Below, in pieces: positions 16,956 through 25,355 of a DNA stretch of 64,000 nucleotides. The notes under the pieces are model-generated. The model was given only the letters and a program-made list of their open reading frames with translations, did no database searches and was not told the DNA's origin. Origin of the DNA: Arenimonas maotaiensis (GTDB taxonomy: Bacteria > Pseudomonadota > Gammaproteobacteria > Xanthomonadales > Xanthomonadaceae); contig NZ_BMFO01000004.1 in NCBI RefSeq assembly GCF_014638745.1, positions 1-64,000 on the forward strand, written 5' to 3'. A program made the translations under genes and the position numbers. Each line of letters starts with the position of its first letter. The stretch's first letter is position 1.

Positions 16956-18113
16956 ATGAAACCCTGCCTGACCCTGCTTCTGGCCCTGAGCCTGCCGCTG
17001 TCGGCGGCTGAGCGCGCGCGTGACCTCGGCGTGCCGTTCGACGGCGCGCCCGGTCCGCTGAACGCCATCACCGATGTCGCCGGCGTGACCGTCGGGCACA
17101 GCACCCTGCATGGCCGCTCCGGCGCCGGCAAGGCCATCCACACCGGCGTCACCGCGGTGCTGCCGCGCGGCGCGGATACCGCCGATACGCCGGTATTCGG
17201 CGCCTGGTTCGCGCAGAACGGCAATGGCGAGATGACCGGCACCGCCTGGATCGAGGAGTCCGGCCAGGTGGAAGGGCCGATCCTGCTGACCAACACCCAC
17301 AGCGTCGGCGTGGTGCGCGACGCCACCATCGCCTGGCGGGTGGCGCGCGGCGGCGCCGACGACACCGGCTACTGGTGGTCGTTGCCGGTGGTGGCCGAAA
17401 CCTGGGACGGACACCTGAACGACATCAACGGCTTCCACGTCACGCCCGAGCACGCGGTGCAGGCCATCGAGGGCGCGCGTTCCGGCCCGGTGGCCGAAGG
17501 CAACGTCGGCGGCGGCAGCGGCATGGTCTGCCACGAATTCAAGTGCGGCATCGGCACCGCTTCGCGCCGCATCCGCGTCGACGGCGCCGATTACACGCTG
17601 GGCGTGCTGGTGCAGGCCAATTACGGCTTGCGCGATTCGCTGCTGGTCGCCGGCGTGCCGGTCGGCCGGCATCTGCGCGCCGACCGCGTGTACAGCGAAT
17701 CGATGGAAACCCCGGCCGACACCGGCTCGATCATCATCGTGGTCGCCACCGACGCGCCCTTGCTGCCGCACCAGCTGAAACGCATCGCCAAGCGCGCCAC
17801 CATGGGGCTGGCGCGCATGGGCTCGTACGCCGGCAACGGCTCGGGCGACATCTTCATCGCATTCTCCACCGCCAACACCGGCGCCCGGCAGGGCGGCCTG
17901 CGCCAGGCCGGGTTCCTGGCCAACGACGCGCTCGATCCGCTGTTCGAGGCCACCGTGCAGGCCTGCGAGGAAGCCATCGTCAATTCCCTGGTCGCCGCCG
18001 AGGACGTGATGGACGGCGTCGACGGCCGCTACGCCAAGGCCATCGAGCATGCCGCTCTGGTAGACTTGCTGAAGCAGTATCGGCGCTACCGCAAGCCGAC
18101 GAAGACCCCTTGA
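16956..18113 (+). CDS. P1-family (DmpA/BapA-type) aminopeptidase, exported
   Basis: A 385-residue Ntn-type self-processing aminopeptidase with a short signal peptide (LLLALSLPLSAAE). Family landmarks: GPLNAITDVAGVTVGHST, GGGSGMVCHEFKCGIGTASR and TGSIIIVVATDAPLLPHQLK. The precursor is expected to cut itself before Ser258 (in DTGSIII), which becomes the N-terminal nucleophile. Known relatives remove N-terminal residues, including D- and beta-amino acids such as beta-alanine. GAGGAA stands before the start. It lies between the S9 peptidase and the amidohydrolase, sharing one base with the latter (TGATG), which argues for a joint role in peptide breakdown. Confidence 0.9.
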   Translation: MKPCLTLLLALSLPLSAAERARDLGVPFDGAPGPLNAITDVAGVTVGHSTLHGRSGAGKAIHTGVTAVLPRGADTADTPVFGAWFAQNGNGEMTGTAWIEESGQVEGPILLTNTHSVGVVRDATIAWRVARGGADDTGYWWSLPVVAETWDGHLNDINGFHVTPEHAVQAIEGARSGPVAEGNVGGGSGMVCHEFKCGIGTASRRIRVDGADYTLGVLVQANYGLRDSLLVAGVPVGRHLRADRVYSESMETPADTGSIIIVVATDAPLLPHQLKRIAKRATMGLARMGSYAGNGSGDIFIAFSTANTGARQGGLRQAGFLANDALDPLFEATVQACEEAIVNSLVAAEDVMDGVDGRYAKAIEHAALVDLLKQYRRYRKPTKTP

Positions 18114-19426
18114 TGAACCACTCCCTGTTGCACACGATTGCCCGCAGCGCCGCCGTCCTGGCGGCGTTTTGCCTCGCGCCCGGCGTACAAGCCGAATCCC
18201 TGCTGATACGTGCCGGCCGTCTGGTCGACGTCGACCGCGGCCAGGTGCTCGGCGACCAAGCCGTGCGCGTCGAAAACGGCCGCATCGTCTCGGTCGCGCC
18301 ATACCGCAGCGGTGCTGAAAAGGGCGCGCGTCTGCTTGATTGGTCGGCCTACACCGTGACGCCGGGCTTCATGGACATGCATACGCACTTGCTCGGCGAC
18401 ATCCTGTACGCCGACGTCGAGGACTACCTGAAGGCCACGCCCGAGGGCGACGTGCTGGCCGGCGTCGCCAACGCGCGCGTCACCCTGCAGGCCGGCTTCA
18501 CCACCGTGCGCGACGTCGGTGCCTACAACGGCTTCAGCGATATCGTCCTGCGCGACGCCATCGCCAAGGGCCAAGTGCCGGGGCCGCGCATGTTCGTGTC
18601 CGGCGCGTATCTCACGGTGCCCGGCGGTGGCGGTGAAGTGTCCGGCTTGGTGGATGCCGAGCGCATCCCGGCGCGCATGCGCCAAGGTGTGGCGCGCGGC
18701 GCGGACGAGGTCGCTGCCCGCACCGACGCCATCCTCGACCATGGCGTGGATTGGGTGAAGATGATTGTCACCGGCGCGGTGCTGACCGACGGTACCGACG
18801 TCAAGACCTCGGAATACGGCGAAGACGAAATCCGCGCCGCGGTGGCCGCCGCGTCCCGGCGCCAGCGCGACGTGGCCGGCCACGCGCACGGCGCCGAAGG
18901 CATCCGATCCGCCATCCGCGCCGGCGTGCGTTCGGTCGAGCACGCCTCGCTGCTCGATGACGACGGCATCGCGCTGGCCGCCGCGCACGGTACCTGGCTG
19001 GTGATGGACATCTACAACGGCGATTACATCGACAGCGTCGGCCGCGCCCAAGGCTGGAGCGACGAGGCGCTGCGCAAGAACCTGGCTACCACCCGCGCCC
19101 AGCGCGAGGCCTTCGCCAAGGCGGTGCGGGCCGGCGCACGCATCGCCTACGGCACCGACGCCGGCGTGTATCCGCACGGCGACAACGCCAAGCAGTTCCC
19201 GTACATGGTCCGTTACGGCATGACGCCGATGCAGGCCATCCAGTCGGCCACCGTGCGCGCGGCCGAGCTGCTGCGCCGCGAACGCGAGCTCGGCTCGATC
19301 GCGCCGGGCAAAGCCGCCGACCTGGTGGCCTTGGCCTGCGATCCGGTCGAGCGCATCGAATGCACCGCCCGCGTGCGCTGGGTGGTCAAGGACGGCGTGC
19401 TGCACGCCGGCAAGGAGTCGTTATGA
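18113..19426 (+). CDS. Exported metal-dependent amidohydrolase, prolidase-like (Xaa-Pro/Arg/Lys dipeptidase group)
   Basis: A 437-residue amidohydrolase-superfamily enzyme with a signal peptide (AAVLAAFCLAPGVQA). Metal ligands: HTH in GFMDMHTHLLGD, the carboxylated lysine in DWVKMIVTGA, histidines in GHAHGAEG and EHASLLDDDG, and the aspartate in YGTDAGVYPHGDN. The closest characterised relatives I recall are enzymes first annotated as prolidases that hydrolyse dipeptides with C-terminal Arg or Lys. It overlaps both neighbours (1 base upstream, ATGA downstream with the permease), so it is probably the dipeptide-splitting step of the operon. The exact side-chain preference cannot be read. Confidence 0.82.
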   Translation: MNHSLLHTIARSAAVLAAFCLAPGVQAESLLIRAGRLVDVDRGQVLGDQAVRVENGRIVSVAPYRSGAEKGARLLDWSAYTVTPGFMDMHTHLLGDILYADVEDYLKATPEGDVLAGVANARVTLQAGFTTVRDVGAYNGFSDIVLRDAIAKGQVPGPRMFVSGAYLTVPGGGGEVSGLVDAERIPARMRQGVARGADEVAARTDAILDHGVDWVKMIVTGAVLTDGTDVKTSEYGEDEIRAAVAAASRRQRDVAGHAHGAEGIRSAIRAGVRSVEHASLLDDDGIALAAAHGTWLVMDIYNGDYIDSVGRAQGWSDEALRKNLATTRAQREAFAKAVRAGARIAYGTDAGVYPHGDNAKQFPYMVRYGMTPMQAIQSATVRAAELLRRERELGSIAPGKAADLVALACDPVERIECTARVRWVVKDGVLHAGKESL

Positions 19427-20799
19427 GCCGCGGCAAGCAACTCGGATTCTGGATGTGCCTGGCGCTGGTGATGGGCAATATGATCGGCTCGGGCGTGTTC
19501 CTGCTGCCGGCCTCGCTGGCGCCGTACGGCCTGGACAGCGTGCTCGGCTGGGTGCTGACCGCCGCCGGCAGCCTGTTGATGGCGGCGGTGTTCTCCTCGC
19601 TGTCGCAGCGCGTGCCGCAGGAGCAGGGGCCGTACGCTTACACGCGCATGGCCTTCGGCGAACTGCCCGGCTTCGTGGTGGCTTGGGGCTATTGGGTTTC
19701 GCTGGTGATCGGCAACGCCGCCATCGCCACCATGGCGGTCAGCTACCTGTCCAACCTGTTTCCGGCCATCGCGTCGTCCACTGCGCTGGCGGCCACGGTC
19801 ACGCTCGGCTTCGTCTGGGCCTTCATCGCCTTGAACGTGCGCGGCGCCCGCGAGACCGGCGGCCTGCAGATCGTCACCACCGCGCTCAAGCTGTTGCCGC
19901 TTCTGGCGGTGATCGCGCTCGGCGTCTGGCTACTGCTGCAGGGCGATGCGCGCCTGCAGCCGGCGCGCATCCTGGCGCACGAGTACCGGCTGGAAGGCGT
20001 GACCGCCGCCGCCACGCTGACGCTGTGGGCGTTCCTCGGCCTGGAGTCGGCCTCGGTCGCCGGCGAGCGGGTAATCGATCCCGAGCGCAATATCCCGCGC
20101 GCCACGCTCTGGGGCACGGCGATCACCGCCGTGGTCTATATCAGCGTCTGCACCCTGATTCTGCTGCTGGTGCCGAGCGACACCCTGGCGGCGTCGAACG
20201 CGCCGTTCGCCGAGGTCATCGGCCGCTTCTGGGGCGAATCCAGCGGCCACTGGCTGGCGGCGTTCGCGGCCATCAGCGGCTTGGGCGCGCTCAGCGGCTG
20301 GATCCTGCTGCAGGGCGAACTGCCGTACCAGATGGCCAAGGCCGGCGTGTTCCCGGCCGCGTTCGGCCGGCTGTCGGCGCACGGCACGCCGGCGTTCGGG
20401 TTGGTGGTGTCCGGTGTGCTGCTGAGCGCGGTGGTGCTGACTAACTACGGCAAGTCGATGGTGCAGATCTTCAACTTTCTGATTTTGATCTCGACCACCG
20501 CAACGCTGGTGATGTATCTGGGCTGCGCGCTCGGCGCGCTGGTCTTGCACCACCGCGGCGTGCTGCGCCTCGGCGGACGGCTGCCGCTGTTGCTGCCGAT
20601 CGCCGCGTTGGCGGCGCTGTATGTGCTCTGGGCCTTGGCCGGCGCCGGCCGCGATGCCGTGCAATGGGGCTTCTTCCTGCTCTCCCTGGCGGTACCGCTG
20701 TTCTTCCTGCGCCGCGGCCGCCGCTTGGCGGCGTTGGCCAGCCTGCCGCTGGTGCTGGCAGTGCCGGCTTTGCACGTATTGACCCATTTCTCCGTTTGA
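19423..20799 (+). CDS. APC-family amino acid permease
   Basis: A 458-residue inner-membrane transporter with about twelve hydrophobic helices. The helix-1 signature is LALVMGNMIGSGVFLLPASLAPYG, typical of the AdiC/CadB-like branch of APC transporters, and helix 6 contains LWAFLGLESASVAGE. It should import, or exchange, amino acids or small amines. The gene starts in the stop codon of the amidohydrolase (ATGA) and ends 11 bases before the flavoprotein gene, so it probably takes up products made in the periplasm by the three upstream hydrolases. Confidence 0.88.
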   Translation: MSRGKQLGFWMCLALVMGNMIGSGVFLLPASLAPYGLDSVLGWVLTAAGSLLMAAVFSSLSQRVPQEQGPYAYTRMAFGELPGFVVAWGYWVSLVIGNAAIATMAVSYLSNLFPAIASSTALAATVTLGFVWAFIALNVRGARETGGLQIVTTALKLLPLLAVIALGVWLLLQGDARLQPARILAHEYRLEGVTAAATLTLWAFLGLESASVAGERVIDPERNIPRATLWGTAITAVVYISVCTLILLLVPSDTLAASNAPFAEVIGRFWGESSGHWLAAFAAISGLGALSGWILLQGELPYQMAKAGVFPAAFGRLSAHGTPAFGLVVSGVLLSAVVLTNYGKSMVQIFNFLILISTTATLVMYLGCALGALVLHHRGVLRLGGRLPLLLPIAALAALYVLWALAGAGRDAVQWGFFLLSLAVPLFFLRRGRRLAALASLPLVLAVPALHVLTHFSV

Positions 20800-20810
20800 G
20801 ATCGATTTCC

Positions 20811-22883
20811 ATGGCACGCGATCCCCGTTACGACATCCTGTTCGAGCCGGTCCAAATCGGCCCGGTCACCGCCCGCAACCGCTTCTATCAGGTACCGCAC
20901 TGCAACGGCATGGGCCATCAGATGCCCGAGGCGCACGCCGCCATGCGCGAGATCAAGGCCCAGGGCGGCTGGGCCGTGGTCAGCACCGAAGAATGCGAAA
21001 TCCACCCCAGCGGCGATGTCACGCCGTACGTGGAAGCCCGGCTGTGGGACGACGGCGACATCCCGACCTTGGCGCTGATGTGCGAGAAGGTCAAGGCGCA
21101 CGGCGCGCTGTCGGCCGTGGAGCTGACCCACAACGGCTACACCGCCTCCAACCTGTACAGCCGGGAAGTGCCGCTGTCGCCGTCGCCGACGCCGCTGAAG
21201 TACGGCTATCCGCTGCAGGCGCGGGCGATGACCCTGCACGATATCCGCGAGTACCGGCGTTGGCACAAAAACGCGGCCATCCGCGCCAAGCGGGCCGGCT
21301 TCGACATCGTGTACGTGTACGCCGCGCACGACCTGTCGCTGGCCATGCACTTTTTGCAGCGCCGCCGCAACCAGCGCACCGACGACTACGGCGGCAGCCT
21401 GGAGAACCGCCTGCGCCTGCTGCGCGAGGTGCTGCAGGACACCAAGGACGCGGTCGGCGACACCTGCGCGGTGGCGTTGCGTTTCGCCACCGAGGAGTTC
21501 CTGGGCGAAGGCGGCGTGCAGAACGCCGAGGCCAAGGAGATCGTGCAGCATCTGGCCGACCTGCCGGATCTGTGGGATGTCAACGTCGCGGCCTGGTACA
21601 ACGATTCGCTGACCTCGCGCTTCGGCGCCGAAGGCTACCAGCAGCCGTTCACCGCCTGGGTCAAGCAGGCCACCTCCAAGCCGGTGGTCGGCGTCGGCCG
21701 CTTCACCTCGCCGGACACCATGGCGCGCCTGGTGCGCGAAGGCGCGCTCGATTTGATCGGCGCGGCGCGGCCGTCGATCGCCGATCCGTTCCTGCCGAAG
21801 AAGATCGAGACTGGCGCCATCGACAGCATCCGCGAGTGCATCGGCTGCAACATCTGCGTGTCCGGCGACATGACCATCACCCCGATCCGCTGCACGCAGA
21901 ACCCGAGCATGGGCGAGGAGTGGCGCAAGGGCTGGCATCCGGAACACATCCCGGCGCGCAAGTCGGAGAAGCGCGTGCTGGTGGTCGGCGCCGGTCCGGC
22001 CGGGCTGGAGGCCACGCGCGCGCTGGGCCAGCGCGGTTACGAGGTGATGCTGGCCGAAGCCGGCGAGCAGCTCGGCGGTCGGGTGCTGAAGGAATCGGCG
22101 CTGCCGGGCCTGAGCGAATGGCGCCGGGTGCGCGATTGGCGGGTCGGCCGTATCGAGCCGATGCCGAACGTGTCGGTGTTCCGCGGCAACGAGCTGGGCG
22201 CCGAGGATGTGCTGGCCATCGGCGCCGACGCCGTGGTCATCGCCACCGGCGCGCACTGGGTGCGCACCGGCATCGGCCGCGCGGCCAGCGCGCCGTTCAT
22301 CGGCCATGATTCGGCGCAGGTGTTCACCCCCGACGACCTGATGGCCGGCCGTTTCCCGGACGCCGGCCCGGTATTGCTGTACGACGACGACGGTTTCTAC
22401 CTGGCCAGCGTGCTGGCCGAAGTGCTGGCCGCGCGCGGCCATGAAGTGCATTACGTCACGCCGGAAGATACCATCGCCGGCTGGACGGCCAATACGCTGG
22501 ATTACCGGCATATCCAGAAGCGCCTGCGCAAACTCGGCGTGCATCTGCACACCGCGAAAACGCTGGAGGCGTTCGACGGCGGCCAGGCGCGATTGGCCTG
22601 CGTCTGGTCCGAGGACACGCTGCGGCTGCCGGTGAGTTCGGTGGTGACCGTCACCATGCGTCTGCCGAACGATGCGCTGTATCAGGATCTGCTGGCGCGC
22701 CAAGGCGACTGGCAGGCCGCCGGCATCACGCAGGTGCGCTGCCTGGGCGACGCCGAAGCGCCGGGCCTGATCGCGCATGCCGTGTACGCCGGCCACCGCT
22801 TCGCGCGCGAATTCGAGGCCGCCCCGGGCGAGAACGGCGATGCCGGCGACGTGCCGTTCCGGCGGGTGCGTCAGCGCTTCTGA
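20811..22883 (+). CDS. TMADH-family iron-sulfur flavoprotein dehydrogenase (histamine/dimethylamine dehydrogenase-like)
   Basis: A 690-residue protein with an N-terminal flavin TIM barrel, a 4Fe-4S cluster (Cys343, 346, 349, 361 in CIGCNIC...RC) and a C-terminal ADP-binding domain (VLVVGAGPAGLEA). Cys31 in VPHCNG corresponds to the residue that carries the covalent 6-S-cysteinyl FMN in trimethylamine dehydrogenase, and the catalytic Tyr170, His173 and Asp265 are conserved. The aromatic cage for trimethylammonium is not: Tyr60 is replaced by Glu61 and Trp355 by Asp353, while Trp262 remains. An acidic pocket resembles what I recall for histamine dehydrogenase. The substrate is probably a primary or larger amine rather than trimethylamine. 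It is the last gene of the peptide operon. Confidence 0.85.
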   Translation: MARDPRYDILFEPVQIGPVTARNRFYQVPHCNGMGHQMPEAHAAMREIKAQGGWAVVSTEECEIHPSGDVTPYVEARLWDDGDIPTLALMCEKVKAHGALSAVELTHNGYTASNLYSREVPLSPSPTPLKYGYPLQARAMTLHDIREYRRWHKNAAIRAKRAGFDIVYVYAAHDLSLAMHFLQRRRNQRTDDYGGSLENRLRLLREVLQDTKDAVGDTCAVALRFATEEFLGEGGVQNAEAKEIVQHLADLPDLWDVNVAAWYNDSLTSRFGAEGYQQPFTAWVKQATSKPVVGVGRFTSPDTMARLVREGALDLIGAARPSIADPFLPKKIETGAIDSIRECIGCNICVSGDMTITPIRCTQNPSMGEEWRKGWHPEHIPARKSEKRVLVVGAGPAGLEATRALGQRGYEVMLAEAGEQLGGRVLKESALPGLSEWRRVRDWRVGRIEPMPNVSVFRGNELGAEDVLAIGADAVVIATGAHWVRTGIGRAASAPFIGHDSAQVFTPDDLMAGRFPDAGPVLLYDDDGFYLASVLAEVLAARGHEVHYVTPEDTIAGWTANTLDYRHIQKRLRKLGVHLHTAKTLEAFDGGQARLACVWSEDTLRLPVSSVVTVTMRLPNDALYQDLLARQGDWQAAGITQVRCLGDAEAPGLIAHAVYAGHRFAREFEAAPGENGDAGDVPFRRVRQRF

Positions 22884-22945
22884 GGCCGCGGGCGGTCAGG
22901 CCGGCGGCGCGCGGGTTAAAATAGCCGCCCCACGCGAGCGCACCC

Positions 22946-23695
22946 ATGCCCGACATCCAGAACATCGCCGCCTACCGTTTCGTCCGCATCGCCGACGTCG
23001 ATGCCGTCGCCGCGTGGATCACGGATCTGTGCCGGGCGCAGGATCTGCTCGGCACCGTGCTGGTGTCGCCGGAGGGCATCAACATCTTCCTGGCGGGCAG
23101 TGATGCCGGCATCGTCGGGTTCCTGGCGGAGCTGCAGGCCGATCCGCGCTTCGCCGGGCTGGAGGTGAAGTACAGCCGCAGCGCGTTCGTGCCATTCGGG
23201 CGCCTGCGGGTCAAGCGCAAGGCCGAAATCATCACCTATCGCGACCCGAGCCTGCGCCCCGATGAGGGCCGCGCCCCGTCGGTGGCGCCGGAAACTCTGG
23301 CGCGCTGGCTGGCGCAGGGGCATGACGACGACGGCCGGGAAGTGGCGTTGCTGGACACCCGCAACGCCGAGGAGGTCGAATACGGCACCTTCCGAGGCGC
23401 ACTGAACTTCGGTATCACGCGCTTCACCGAGCTGCCGCAGGCCATCGCCGAACGGCGTGAGGCGCTGGCCGGCAAAACCGTGGTCAGTTTCTGTACCGGC
23501 GGCATCCGCTGCGAGAAATCGGTGTTGGGCATGCAGGCCGAAGGCTACGCGCACTGCTACCAGTTGGAAGGCGGCATCCTGGGCTATTTCGAGAAAGTGG
23601 GCGGCGCCCATTACGACGGCCGCTGTTTCGTGTTCGACGACCGCATCGCGCTCGATCCGCAACTGCAACCGCTGATCGCCGATCCGGGTTTCTGA
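22946..23695 (+). CDS. trhO: tRNA uridine(34) hydroxylase TrhO (rhodanese-like, YceA)
   Basis: A 249-residue protein catalysing oxygen-dependent 5-hydroxylation of U34 in tRNAs, the first step to 5-carboxymethoxyuridine. The N-terminal ferredoxin-like UPF0176 domain (VSPEGINIFLAG) precedes a rhodanese domain with active-site loop FCTGGIRCEKS. Length is at the short end of the family. A TAAAAT at 22917-22922 may be its -10 box. It stands alone between the peptide operon and a small exported protein gene on the opposite strand. Confidence 0.93.
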   Translation: MPDIQNIAAYRFVRIADVDAVAAWITDLCRAQDLLGTVLVSPEGINIFLAGSDAGIVGFLAELQADPRFAGLEVKYSRSAFVPFGRLRVKRKAEIITYRDPSLRPDEGRAPSVAPETLARWLAQGHDDDGREVALLDTRNAEEVEYGTFRGALNFGITRFTELPQAIAERREALAGKTVVSFCTGGIRCEKSVLGMQAEGYAHCYQLEGGILGYFEKVGGAHYDGRCFVFDDRIALDPQLQPLIADPGF

Positions 23696-23707
23696 GGCGC
23701 GGGGGCC

Positions 23708-24037
23708 TTACAGCATGCTCAGGCCGTCTTTCGGCGAATAGGTGCCGACGGTCTTGCCGCTTTTGGCGTCGCGCAGCGCGATGGTGGCCAGCAGTTTGTT
23801 TTTCGCCTGGCTTTCGGCGAACACCGGCGCCAACAGGGTTTCCTTCTCCCAGATGTACAGCTCGTAGAACTCGCCGGTCACGTATACCGTCAGCACCGCG
23901 CCCTTGACCGTGCCGAGCTTGTAGTAGAAGCGCGGGTACGGGCTGTTGACCGATTTCGGTTCGGCGGCGGATTGTTGCGCCTGCGCCGCGCCGGGGGCGA
24001 GCAGGGCAAGGGCCAGAAGCAGGGGGCGGGCGGCCAT
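23708..24037 (-). CDS. Small exported hypothetical protein
   Basis: A 109-residue secreted or periplasmic protein. The start at 24037 ([21 protein letters not shown]) gives a signal peptide with AQA-Q cleavage and has ACGGAGGAA in front; an upstream in-frame ATG at 24058 would add seven polar residues. The mature part ([35 protein letters not shown]) suggests a small beta-rich fold. No family is recognised. It is the next gene after tRNA-Ala on the same strand, separated by a hairpin at 24064-24088. Confidence 0.65.
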   Translation of the reverse strand: MAARPLLLALALLAPGAAQAQQSAAEPKSVNSPYPRFYYKLGTVKGAVLTVYVTGEFYELYIWEKETLLAPVFAESQAKNKLLATIALRDAKSGKTVGTYSPKDGLSML

Positions 24038-24063
24038 CGGCGGTTCCTCCGTCGTCAACAGTG

Positions 24064-24088
24064 GAAAGGCCGCCCGGAGGCGGCCTTT
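24064..24088 (-). terminator. Hairpin after tRNA-Ala, possible terminator
   Basis: A ten-base-pair stem (AAAGGCCGCC/GGCGGCCTTT) lies five bases beyond the 3' end of tRNA-Ala on the minus strand. Only three T residues close the stem and none follow, so termination may be weak or may instead mark processing. Confidence 0.5.
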
Positions 24089-24093
24089 GGATT

Positions 24094-24169
<76 letters not shown>

Positions 24170-24177
24170 GTACGCAT

Positions 24178-24206
24178 ATGCTAATCCAATCGGGGTTCCG
24201 GTTCAA
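24178..24206 (-). promoter_or_regulatory. Promoter for tRNA-Ala, overlapping the end of rnd
   Basis: On the minus strand TTGAAC (24201-24206), 17 bases, then TAGCAT (24178-24183), eight bases before the tRNA. The -35 element overlaps the last codons of rnd on the same strand. Confidence 0.55.
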
Positions 24207-25309
24207 GCCGTGGCCAGGATCGGCGCGAAGGATCCGGCCAGCAATTCGCGCCGCCAGCCGGCCAGCACCGGCGGCCATTCGCCGGTATCCAGCAGGTATT
24301 CCAGGTGCTTGCGCGAACACAGCAGTCCGTCCGGCACGCCCAGTTCGGCCGCCTTGGCCGCCACCGCCTGCTGCAGGGCCTTGAGCCGGGCCTTTTGCGC
24401 CGCATCCGGTTCGCCGGCCAGCGGAATCCGGCGCTCCTCGGCGTCGATCGGTTTTTCCAGCAGTGCGAACAGGTGTTGGCGCGCGCTTTTCGGCGATTTC
24501 GGGTAGCGCGACAGGATCGCGTCCAGGTCCTCGATGCGGGCGATCGGGGCACGGGCCAAGGCGAAAGCGGCGTCGTTGTCGATGATCCAGCGTTTGGGTT
24601 TGTCGCGTTCGATGGCGCGCGCATCGCGCCACAGCAGCAGGCGGCGCAGGCGGATCTGGGCTTCGGCGTCCAGCGGCTGGTTGCTGCGAATCGACAGGTG
24701 CGGATTGGCGTCCGGGCGCTCCTCGGCGGCTGCGGCCGAGGCCCGCGCGCAATCGGCCTGCAACCAGGCTTCCCGGCCCAGAGCCGCCAGCCGTTCCTGC
24801 AGCTGCGCGTAAATCGGCATCAGGAAGCGCACGTCGTCGGCGGCGTAATGCCTCTGCGACTCGGTCAGCGGACGTTGCAGCCAGTCGGAGCGGGTCTCGC
24901 CCTTTTCCAACGTCACCCCGCACAGCTGTTCGACCAGCTTGAGGTAGCTCAGGCCGGCGCCCAAGCCGCACAGCGCGGCGGCGATCTGGGTATCGAACAC
25001 GGGGCTCGGTACCGATCGGCAACCGGCCTTGAAAGCCTGCAGGTCTTCGCTGCAGGAATGCATGATCTTGAGGATGCCGGGATCTTCCAGCATCGGCTTG
25101 AGCAGCGCCGCCACCTCGGGCTTGGCGGCGTCGATCAGGGCGATATCGTCGTCGATGACGATCTGTACCAGCGCCAATTGCGGAAAATAGGTGCGTTCGC
25201 GGACGAATTCGGTATCCATCCCGACGAAGCGGGGGCTGGGGTGTTTTTGTAAAAATCGGGTTAAGTCGTCAGGCGTGTCCAGCCAAAGCATAGCGGTTTC
25301 TTGTGTCAT
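24203..25309 (-). CDS. rnd: Ribonuclease D
   Basis: A 368-residue 3'-5' exoribonuclease for tRNA 3'-end maturation. The DEDDy exonuclease domain shows GMDTEFVRERTYFP (Asp/Glu pair), DLQAFKAGC and the YAADDVRFL segment with the catalytic Tyr and Asp. HRDC-type helical domains follow, including RRLLLWRDARAIERDKPKRWII. Length matches the family. The start at 25309 (MTQETAMLW) is taken; ATG 25291 (MLWLD) is also possible and has a slightly better upstream purine run. It is followed on the same strand by tRNA-Ala, a plausible substrate, though that is coincidental. Confidence 0.93.
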   Translation of the reverse strand: MTQETAMLWLDTPDDLTRFLQKHPSPRFVGMDTEFVRERTYFPQLALVQIVIDDDIALIDAAKPEVAALLKPMLEDPGILKIMHSCSEDLQAFKAGCRSVPSPVFDTQIAAALCGLGAGLSYLKLVEQLCGVTLEKGETRSDWLQRPLTESQRHYAADDVRFLMPIYAQLQERLAALGREAWLQADCARASAAAAEERPDANPHLSIRSNQPLDAEAQIRLRRLLLWRDARAIERDKPKRWIIDNDAAFALARAPIARIEDLDAILSRYPKSPKSARQHLFALLEKPIDAEERRIPLAGEPDAAQKARLKALQQAVAAKAAELGVPDGLLCSRKHLEYLLDTGEWPPVLAGWRRELLAGSFAPILATA

Positions 25310-25355
25310 GGGATAAGGTAGCTTAACACTTGCCCCACCCAAGCCCGCACCGCCG

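Noticed and set aside
20445-22796. A 783-residue open frame opposite the permease and flavoprotein genes
   Set aside because: Low-complexity His/Arg/Ala composition with no recognisable motif, fully antisense to two conserved genes.
20811-22883. Calling the flavoprotein trimethylamine dehydrogenase outright
   Set aside because: Two of the three aromatic cage residues are replaced by acidic ones, so that substrate is unlikely although the fold and cofactors match.
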